Shown in pieces: positions 14,518-20,132 of a stretch of 20,132 nucleotides of DNA; the stretch's first letter is position 1, and each line of letters begins with the position of its first letter. This stretch comes from SURF-33 sp964598885. GTDB taxonomy: Bacteria; Desulfobacterota; Desulfobacteria; Desulfobacterales; Desulfosalsimonadaceae. The stretch covers positions 1 through 20,132 of the forward strand of contig CAZRES010000052.1 in the NCBI GenBank assembly GCA_964598885.1, in the 5' to 3' direction. Both the position numbers and the translations under genes were made by a program. The notes under the pieces were generated by a model. That model had not been told where the DNA came from. It did no database searches and saw only the letters and a list, made by a program, of their open reading frames with translations.

Positions 14518-14865
14518 CTATGAGGTGGAGGATGTTTTTACAATTTTTGTGATGATGTTGATGACGGCATCCATTTCTTCGAAAATTAATTCAGTCTGGG
14601 AAAAACCATTCAGATACCCGGATTTATTTAATAATTGAAGCCAATACTTTGTTTCTCGCGCTTCCTTTGATGCTATCGACATTTTGGAAATAAAATCCGC
14701 TCTGCTTTGAGCGGCCTGAGCTTCATGGACATTCGCACCAATCGATGTTCCTGAGCGTAGAATTTGTTTTGATAGCACAAATTCTTGATTTAATTTTAAA
14801 AATTTATATAACTCAACAATTTTCAACGCAAATTCAAACGTCCGCCCATCTATTTTTTTATTCAA
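14518..14865 (-). CDS. Four-helix-bundle protein of the 23S rRNA intervening-sequence family
   Basis: 115 residues, all helical. QILRSGTSIGANVHEAQAAQ (34-53) with FISKMSIASKEARETKYWL (58-76) is the hallmark of the small four-helix-bundle family first known from intervening sequences in 23S rRNA genes and related to Avd-like accessory proteins. Members form ring-shaped oligomers and may bind nucleic acid; their function is unsettled. The only start is a TTG at 14863-14865 lying in a heptad repeat unit, since a TGA stop closes the frame just before it; a GGGGTGAG stretch from the same repeats may serve as ribosome site. The gene sits as a stranger between the MBOAT gene and its SGNH partner, bracketed by inverted heptad arrays, and has no role in polysaccharide synthesis that I can name. 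It looks inserted. Confidence 0.9.
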   Translation of the reverse strand: MNKKIDGRTFEFALKIVELYKFLKLNQEFVLSKQILRSGTSIGANVHEAQAAQSRADFISKMSIASKEARETKYWLQLLNKSGYLNGFSQTELIFEEMDAVINIITKIVKTSSTS

Positions 14866-14874
14866 AACTCACCC

Positions 14875-14915
14875 CCCAAACCCAAAACCCAAAACCCAAA
14901 ACCCAAAACTCAAAC
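14875..14915. repeat. Heptad repeat array, right of the four-helix-bundle gene
   Basis: On the plus strand: a six-base CCCAAA, an odd C-containing junction, four perfect CCCAAAA units (14881-14908) and one CTCAAAC. A related unit overlaps the TTG start of the four-helix-bundle gene (14863-14867). It fills most of the 66-base gap to the MBOAT stop. Confidence 0.88.
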
Positions 14916-14931
14916 CCCCTCCCCAGAGGAA

Positions 14932-16365
14932 CTAAAATTGGAAATAAATAAACACATCACCACTCACCCCAAAAAGCGCCATCACCAGCAGCCCGCATGC
15001 ATATCCGGGATATCGGATAATCGGCGGGGTCATCTTGATCAGGGGGATGTTATTTCTGTTGGCAAAATAAACCAGCAACTCGATCATCACAAAAACCAGG
15101 GCGAACCCAAAAGCCAGAATCGTGGAAAACTGGGATGCCAGCATCCGTACCGGCAGATCAAGACCTATAAACATATTGCGGATTAAAACAAACGCATCCT
15201 GAATGTTTGACGCCCTGAAAAACACCCATGCCAGGGAAACCAGGTTAAAGGTGATAAAGATTTGAAGCGCCGACTCCATCCATCCCCGAATTCCGAGCGC
15301 GTTCCGCAGGCGGGCGCGCATCGGAGCGGTGTGTTTGCCGGCCAGGTACAATAAGCCGTGAAGCGCGCCCCAGAACACGAAGGTCCACGCAGCCCCGTGC
15401 CACAGGCCGCTGAGCAGGAACACCAGCATGATGTTGAATGCCCATCGCCCGGCATCCGCCCGGTTGCCGCCCAGGGGAATGTAAACGTAATCCCGGAACC
15501 AGGACGTCAGGGTGATGTGCCAGCGACGCCAGAATTCCCGGATGGAGCGCGCCATATACGGAAAATTGAAATTGCGGCTCAGCTCGATGCCGAACATGCG
15601 GCCGCACCCGATAGCCATGTCCATATATGCGGAAAAATCACAATAAATCTGGAGCGAAAACATCCAGGCGCCGATGACGGCGGTTTTTCCGTAGATGCCG
15701 GCCGGATCGGCAAAAACCATATCCACGTACATGCCCAGCCGTTCCGCAATCACGATTTTTTTGAAAACGCCCCATAAAAAAAGCTGAACACCGGAAATGA
15801 AAAGCGGGCTGTTAAAGAGAGCCGGTTTTTTCAACTGAGGCAAAAGAGCAGATCCCCTTTCGATGGGTCCGGAGATCAGCTTGGGGAAAAAAGCAAGATA
15901 CAAGGCAAAGATGTCGAAGCGGGGTTCGGGGGGAATATCTCGCTGATACACATCGGCGCAGTAGGAAACCGCCTGAAACGTGTAAAAGGAAATGCCCAGC
16001 GGCAACAGAATATCGAAATACGTTGCGGTGGAGGGCCATCCTCCGAAAGACAGAAAACTTTGAATCGATTCAGAAAAGAAATTAAAATACTTATAAAATA
16101 AAAGCGGCAGCAGGTTCAGCGCGACCGCCGCGATAAGAATTGCCTGGCGCGGCCTGCCGTTCGGAATTCCCCCCATAATGCGACCCGCCAGCCAACTGAT
16201 CACTGTGCAGTAAAGCAGCACCAGCAAAAACCATGGCTCCCACCAGATATAAAAAACATAACTGGCCGCCAGCAAAAGCAGCGGCCGCACATTAACAGGC
16301 ATCCCCAACCATATTAAAAATACAGCCGCCAAAAAAAAGTAAAATTCAATAGAACTAAAAATCAA
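14932..16365 (-). CDS. MBOAT-family O-acyltransferase (AlgI-like)
   Basis: 477 residues with about ten membrane helices. Typical blocks: MIFSSIEFYFFL start, PLGISFYTFQAVSY (about 122-135), FPKLISGPIER (160-170), FWRRWHITLTSWFRDYVYIP (278-297) with His283, and SGLWHGAAWTFVFWGALHG (319-337) with the catalytic His323. AlgI-type enzymes carry acyl groups across the inner membrane for O-acetylation of exopolysaccharides. The start codon is a TTG (16363-16365) preceded by two AGGGG stretches that are part of, or directly follow, a heptad repeat array, so the 5' end may have been altered by the repeat. It ends at IYFQF as homologs normally do. Its SGNH partner is separated from it by the four-helix-bundle gene. 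The acetyl target is assumed to be the polymer of this locus. Confidence 0.94.
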   Translation of the reverse strand: MIFSSIEFYFFLAAVFLIWLGMPVNVRPLLLLAASYVFYIWWEPWFLLVLLYCTVISWLAGRIMGGIPNGRPRQAILIAAVALNLLPLLFYKYFNFFSESIQSFLSFGGWPSTATYFDILLPLGISFYTFQAVSYCADVYQRDIPPEPRFDIFALYLAFFPKLISGPIERGSALLPQLKKPALFNSPLFISGVQLFLWGVFKKIVIAERLGMYVDMVFADPAGIYGKTAVIGAWMFSLQIYCDFSAYMDMAIGCGRMFGIELSRNFNFPYMARSIREFWRRWHITLTSWFRDYVYIPLGGNRADAGRWAFNIMLVFLLSGLWHGAAWTFVFWGALHGLLYLAGKHTAPMRARLRNALGIRGWMESALQIFITFNLVSLAWVFFRASNIQDAFVLIRNMFIGLDLPVRMLASQFSTILAFGFALVFVMIELLVYFANRNNIPLIKMTPPIIRYPGYACGLLVMALFGVSGDVFIYFQF

Positions 16366-16380
16366 CCCCTAAACCCCTAC

Positions 16381-16429
16381 CTCAAAACTCAACACCCAAA
16401 ACTCAAAACTCAAAACTCAACACTCAACA
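16381..16429. repeat. Third heptad repeat array, between glycosyltransferase and MBOAT genes
   Basis: Seven exact 7-bp units on the plus strand: CTCAAAA, CTCAACA, CCCAAAA, CTCAAAA, CTCAAAA, CTCAACA, CTCAACA, with looser C-rich copies down to about 16366. It has the same orientation as the 14875-14915 array. It contains the stop codon and last six codons of the glycosyltransferase (VLSVEF) and leads into the TTG start of the MBOAT gene. Confidence 0.9.
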
Positions 16430-17558
16430 CTTCCATCCACCGCCCATAAACAACTCCTCCCCCATAACACGCTTCCGCTTTCACCCGCCCCGCGCGGCCC
16501 ATTGACCGGCATTGATCGGGATTTTCGTATAAATCGCGGATGCATTCGGTCAGTTCGTCAACACGGCCCGGCGCAAACAACAGTCCGGTCCGATCGTGAT
16601 CCACGATTTCCGGAATGGCGCCGAGGCGGGAGGCGACCACCGGTTTGCCCGCGCCCATGGCGCTTGCGATGACATTCGGAAAACCCTCAAACCATTTTCC
16701 GGGAAACACCAGGATTCGTGATGTTCGATAAAATTCATCCAGATGTTCGCCCTGGAGAAACCCCATCCACCTGACATTGCGGGGCGAAGCATGTTTTACG
16801 TCCGGCATCCGTTTAATATTTCCGGCGACCGCAAACGGTATATGGGGCAGCCGTTCCGCGGCGGCCAGGAAATCTTCTATCCCTTTTTCCGGGCTGATCC
16901 GGCCTACAAATGACACCAGGCGTCCGGGATCATCACCGGATGCCTTTTCGGCAATTGGAGCGATATTCGGGATGACGGTTATTTTTTCCGGAGGAATTCC
17001 TCCCGCGATAAACCGGTGGCGTTGGAATTCGGATAACACGATAAACACGTCAACGTAGTCCCCAATGCGTCCGCCGATCCGGGCCGCCGCGTTGCGCGCG
17101 GCATAACCCAGGCTTTTAAACAGACTGTTTTCGCAATCCCGGATCACGCACCAGTATTCCTTGCCTCCAAGACACCGCTCGCAGATTTCTCCCCGGGACA
17201 GATGCAGTCCGTTTGGGCAAAACAGGCGGTAATTGGGGCAGCGCATCACTACGGGAATCTTGAATTCCTTGAAAACCGGCAGAATGGAAGGAGACAGAAA
17301 GGGGTATAAATTCTGGACCAGCGCCGCTTCTATACGATTGTTTTTCAGGAATTCACGCAAGGCGCGCGCCGCCGCGAAACTGTGGATTCCCGAAAAAAAA
17401 GCCCCGGCTTTTTCTCTTAATCCCTGAATTTGGGCGGATGATCGTAAAAACCATTTGATCTGATGGCCGTTTTGTTCGAGCAGCCCGGCAATGGCCTCCA
17501 GGGCGCGCTCCTCGCCGCTCATGGCGCCGTATTGGTTGTGGGCAATCAGAAATCGCAT
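16410..17558 (-). CDS. GT4-family glycosyltransferase
   Basis: About 382 residues from the ATG at 17556-17558 (MRFLIAHNQYGAMSGEE). The GT-B fold is evident: the Gly-Glu-Glu loop at the N-terminus, SFVGRISPEKGIEDFLAAAE at the donor-domain entry, and EGFPNVIASAMGAGKPVVAS, the E-x7-E-like nucleotide-sugar block. A Cys-rich insertion (CPNYRLFCPNG, ICERCLGG, CVIRDC) is typical of one GT4 subgroup. It adds a sugar to the lipid-linked repeat unit at the cytosolic face. A TTG four codons upstream (17568-17570) with GGA nine bases ahead is an alternative start; family members usually begin at the MRFL-like strand. The final residues VLSVEF and the stop lie in the heptad array, so the original C-terminus may have been replaced. 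The donor sugar is unknown. Confidence 0.92.
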   Translation of the reverse strand: MRFLIAHNQYGAMSGEERALEAIAGLLEQNGHQIKWFLRSSAQIQGLREKAGAFFSGIHSFAAARALREFLKNNRIEAALVQNLYPFLSPSILPVFKEFKIPVVMRCPNYRLFCPNGLHLSRGEICERCLGGKEYWCVIRDCENSLFKSLGYAARNAAARIGGRIGDYVDVFIVLSEFQRHRFIAGGIPPEKITVIPNIAPIAEKASGDDPGRLVSFVGRISPEKGIEDFLAAAERLPHIPFAVAGNIKRMPDVKHASPRNVRWMGFLQGEHLDEFYRTSRILVFPGKWFEGFPNVIASAMGAGKPVVASRLGAIPEIVDHDRTGLLFAPGRVDELTECIRDLYENPDQCRSMGRAGRVKAEACYGGGVVYGRWMEVLSVEF

Positions 17559-17573
17559 GGCTGCTGTCAAGCT

Positions 17574-18932
17574 TTAATTTCCGGACGCTTCCGGCAGGCC
17601 GGCAGCCGGATTCCGGCGAAACCGTCCGGCATTTCTCGCCGTTCTCGCCAGAAAAATTTTCTCGCGTTTTTCTCGCAGCCGTAGCCGCGCCTGCTGCACA
17701 AAACACATGTGAAGACCCAGAAAGGCGACAAACACGGTGGTGGAAACATTCCATTGCTCGCCGAGGATGGAAAGAGACATGCTGTTCATGGTTCCGGCGG
17801 CCAGAGCCGCGGCGCAGGCCAGCCAGACGGGATAAAGGGAATGGCGATACCGGATCAACTCCGCGCCCAGGGCGGAAAAAAATAAAATCCAGCAGCTCAC
17901 TCCCACCCAGCCCAGGCCGATCAGTGCCCCGAAGAACATGTTGTGGGTATTCGTGCTGTAAATCGATCCGATCTCCCTGGCGCCGATGGCAAAGCCGAAT
18001 CCTAACACCGGCTGCCGGCCTGAGATATCCCAGTAATCTTGCCAGAGCAGTTTTCTGCCGCGCAGGGTTTCAAGTTGATCGGGATGTTTATCCCGGATCA
18101 GAAGATTTTCACGGGTGTCGGTACCCAGTGAGAAAAACAGGATGGTCCCAATGACGAAAAGAATGACGATCAACCCTTTGCGCCGGCTGAACAAAGTGCA
18201 GTAGCAGATGCCGAACCAGAAGGACCACCAACTGGCCAGGCTCAGGGATAAAAATACCAGCGCAATTCCGATGCCGCCCTGAATCATTTTTTTGCGATCC
18301 TTTTGGGCCCGTCCGGCCAGTATCCATGAAATAAAAAAACAGGCGGCCATCGCCGACGCAGCGCCCAGGGTATTGTTCCGCAAATTTACGATAGACCCGT
18401 GATACGCCGTCGATAAGGCAAGGAGCCCTATAACGGACCATAGCAGGATATGGACCTTTCGGATATTTTCATCCCCGCTTGCTGCTGAAGTGCAGAATGC
18501 GAGAACCGCCATGGACAGGGCGATTACCTCCACGGCACGGTATAATGAAAACTCCGGGCTGGGCGACCATATGGCCGATATCACCCCAAGGAAATAAAAA
18601 AGGAAATAAAATTTGGCCGATGAGTGCCAGATTCGGGGCAAAAGCCTGAATGCGGGCCCGGAAAGCAGTACAATCAATATCAAAACGACAATCCCCATCT
18701 GCAATATCGCCATTGTATCCAAAGCCGTATACATTTCCCCGGGTCGGCGACGCATCAGGATGGTGTTTCGGGCAATCCAGAGCATGACGAGGATATAGAG
18801 AGACCATATCTGGATATTGGAAGAACTGAACCGAGCGTACCGCCTCCCTCGTGCATGAGAGAGTCCCGGCCGGAAAGCCGGTTGGGCGAATTTGGGAGCA
18901 GAAATCTCCTGGTCCGACATATTATTTTGCAT
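17574..18932 (-). CDS. O-antigen ligase/polymerase-like membrane protein (Wzy_C/WaaL superfamily)
   Basis: 452 residues with about ten hydrophobic helices. The larger periplasmic loop contains LRGRKLLWQDYWDI, PVLGFGFAIGAREIG and STNTHNMFFGALIGLGWVG (about residues 330-350); the G-x-G-F and H-N block is the signature of Wzy_C/WaaL proteins, with the His thought to be catalytic. It would polymerise lipid-linked repeat units or ligate a chain in the periplasm; family members doing either look alike. An Arg/Lys-rich soluble tail of about 40 residues ends the protein. The ATG at 18930-18932 has AAGGA about twelve bases ahead; a second ATG four codons in is possible. It sits 30 bases after the first glycosyltransferase and just before the second, as polymerases often do. 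Confidence 0.87.
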   Translation of the reverse strand: MQNNMSDQEISAPKFAQPAFRPGLSHARGRRYARFSSSNIQIWSLYILVMLWIARNTILMRRRPGEMYTALDTMAILQMGIVVLILIVLLSGPAFRLLPRIWHSSAKFYFLFYFLGVISAIWSPSPEFSLYRAVEVIALSMAVLAFCTSAASGDENIRKVHILLWSVIGLLALSTAYHGSIVNLRNNTLGAASAMAACFFISWILAGRAQKDRKKMIQGGIGIALVFLSLSLASWWSFWFGICYCTLFSRRKGLIVILFVIGTILFFSLGTDTRENLLIRDKHPDQLETLRGRKLLWQDYWDISGRQPVLGFGFAIGAREIGSIYSTNTHNMFFGALIGLGWVGVSCWILFFSALGAELIRYRHSLYPVWLACAAALAAGTMNSMSLSILGEQWNVSTTVFVAFLGLHMCFVQQARLRLREKREKIFLARTARNAGRFRRNPAAGLPEASGN

Positions 18933-18962
18933 TACGAATCATGTTCCTTTTCTGGCCGCTTA

Positions 18963-20132
18963 TCAAAATGACGATGTTGCTGTTTTTCGCGTCAAGGCGA
19001 TCCGGCAGGCGGAAAGCACGGCTTGCGCCGCCGCCGTTGGCGAATGGGCCGCCACAATTTCCCGGGAGTGCCGGCCCATCTCCGGCAGGCGCTCTCCGGC
19101 ATCCGCGGCAGCCTGAAGCGCCCGCAATATGTCATGGGTATCCATCGGGTCGAACACCCATCCGTTTAGGCCTTCGTTTACCAGCTCAGGCCAGCAGCCG
19201 TTGTATTTGGAACACAGAATCGGCAGACCGCAGGCCATGGCTTCGGGAACCACCAGGCTCCAGTTGTCTTCCAGTGTCGGCATCACGAAAACGTCGGCAG
19301 CCGCATAATAAAATGCCAAAGAATCGTATGGAACCGATCCGGCAAATCTTACCCGGGCCAGGCCGTTTCGCGCGACCCTGTCTTTCAGATCCTGTTCCTG
19401 GAGGCCGCCGCCGGCGATCAGCAGCGTTCCAGACGCATTATTCTTTTCGAATTGCTCCCAGGCGGAAAGCAGCGCGAAAAGCCCTTTTCGGGGAATCAGC
19501 CTGCCGGCATACAGATAAATGGTGCCTTCAGCGTTATGTTTTGTCCGAATGGCCTGCTGTTGAGCCGGGGTCACGGCCGCGGCCTGTTGTTCAAGCCCGC
19601 GGGTATCTGCGGCCATATGACCCATGGTGATTTTTTCGGGAGCCATGCCCAGCCCAACGGTATATTGTTTGGACAAGGTTCCGTTACAGCACATGGCATC
19701 GGTGAAATTCAAGACGGTTTTTCGGTAAAGTTTGCGGAACCATTGGGCGGACCGTTCGGTATGAGCCCATCGTTCATAGCAGATGACCAGCGGCATCCGG
19801 TAAATGATCCGGCAGACAAGGGCGGAAAGCGTCCATTTGAAAAATCCGTCCGCTACCAGCACATCCGGCCGGATTTTTCGGATTTCGTGAATAAGACCGG
19901 GCTGAAACCGCAATGAAACATTACGGTTGGCCATAAATTCGCGGTCTTCCGCGCCGATGCGCCATTCTCCGGTCATGATCACGGCCCGGTCGCCCAGAAT
20001 TTCTTGCGCTTTGTCCGCCACGCGGGCGGGAACGTAATCGCCGGAAAAAAACAGGTGCAGATTGCCGTCGGTCAGCAGGTCCAGTTCCCGGAAAACGGGA
20101 ATCCGGTAATCCAGGAAAGAGCGGGTCACCCA
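18963..20132 (-). CDS. GT4-family glycosyltransferase (5' end cut by window)
   Basis: About 390 residues visible. The frame is open through the window end (a TGG codon at 20130-20132), and VTRSFLDYRIPVFRELDLL resembles the first loop and helix of GT4 enzymes rather than a true start, so a few N-terminal residues are missing; the GTG at 20127-20129 is probably internal. The donor domain has YLYAGRLIPRKGLFALL and EDNWSLVVPEAMACGLPI, where the two Glu of the E-x7-E block contact the nucleotide sugar. The enzyme is cytosolic or membrane-peripheral and should add one sugar of the repeat unit. It is the first visible gene of the synthesis half. The linkage and donor cannot be read from the sequence. 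Confidence 0.92.
   Translation of the reverse strand, partial: WVTRSFLDYRIPVFRELDLLTDGNLHLFFSGDYVPARVADKAQEILGDRAVIMTGEWRIGAEDREFMANRNVSLRFQPGLIHEIRKIRPDVLVADGFFKWTLSALVCRIIYRMPLVICYERWAHTERSAQWFRKLYRKTVLNFTDAMCCNGTLSKQYTVGLGMAPEKITMGHMAADTRGLEQQAAAVTPAQQQAIRTKHNAEGTIYLYAGRLIPRKGLFALLSAWEQFEKNNASGTLLIAGGGLQEQDLKDRVARNGLARVRFAGSVPYDSLAFYYAAADVFVMPTLEDNWSLVVPEAMACGLPILCSKYNGCWPELVNEGLNGWVFDPMDTHDILRALQAAADAGERLPEMGRHSREIVAAHSPTAAAQAVLSACRIALTRKTATSSF

Noticed and set aside
14461..14937. CRISPR array or 23S rRNA fragment around the heptad repeats and intervening-sequence-type protein
   Set aside because: The repeats are contiguous 7-mers without spacers, and no rRNA-like sequence surrounds the four-helix-bundle gene.
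18851..19630. 259-codon open frame on the plus strand
   Set aside because: It is opposite the GT4 gene and the start of the ligase-like gene, is Pro/Arg-rich with no domain, and reads as a shadow of GC-rich coding sequence.

Overview
The window comes from a Gram-negative bacterium. An outer-membrane beta-barrel, a Wza-like export protein and a Wzc-like tyrosine autokinase all point to an outer membrane. The style of the genes (WecA-like transferase with a long C-terminal extension, PqqD/radical SAM genes, SGNH plus MBOAT acetylation pair) suggests Desulfobacterota or a relative; this is a judgement from memory, not a search. Every gene I can support lies on the minus strand, so transcription runs from high to low coordinates. 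No gene-free stretch exceeds about 140 bases. I saw no tRNA, rRNA, CRISPR array, transposase or convincing intrinsic terminator.

Region A (about 11.3-20.1 kb) is the synthesis half of an exopolysaccharide locus. In transcription order it holds a GT4 glycosyltransferase cut by the window edge, an O-antigen ligase/polymerase-like membrane protein, a second GT4 enzyme, an MBOAT O-acyltransferase, a small four-helix-bundle protein, an SGNH-like membrane-anchored partner of the MBOAT, a WecG/TagA/CpsF-type glycosyltransferase and a WecA-like polyprenyl-phosphate sugar-1-phosphate transferase. The last of these should start repeat-unit assembly on undecaprenyl phosphate. Three arrays of a 7-bp repeat (CYCAAMA type) sit at gene boundaries here. 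Two of them are inverted around the four-helix-bundle gene, and the arrays reach into neighbouring coding sequences.

Region B (about 5.0-11.3 kb) starts after a good sigma70-type promoter. It encodes an exported protein with four tandem 15-residue repeats, an outer-membrane beta-barrel, a Wza-like export protein, a fused Wzz/tyrosine autokinase, a PPP-type phosphatase and a membrane-anchored TPR-like protein. This is the export, control and envelope half of the locus.

Region C (1-5.0 kb) is, by all visible signs, a RiPP (ribosomally made, modified peptide) cluster joined to region B by short overlaps. It holds a radical SAM/SPASM protein fused to an HPr-kinase-like domain, a second radical SAM/SPASM protein, a 59-residue Cys/Gly/Asp/Asn-rich precursor-like peptide with its own ribosome site and possible promoter, a PqqD-like recognition protein, an S24/S26-type peptidase fused to a truncated GNAT domain with Cys where Ser is expected, and the first 36 codons of what looks like a third radical SAM protein. 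The peptide system is the best candidate for an undescribed biological system here. The inverted heptad arrays around the four-helix-bundle gene are the second.
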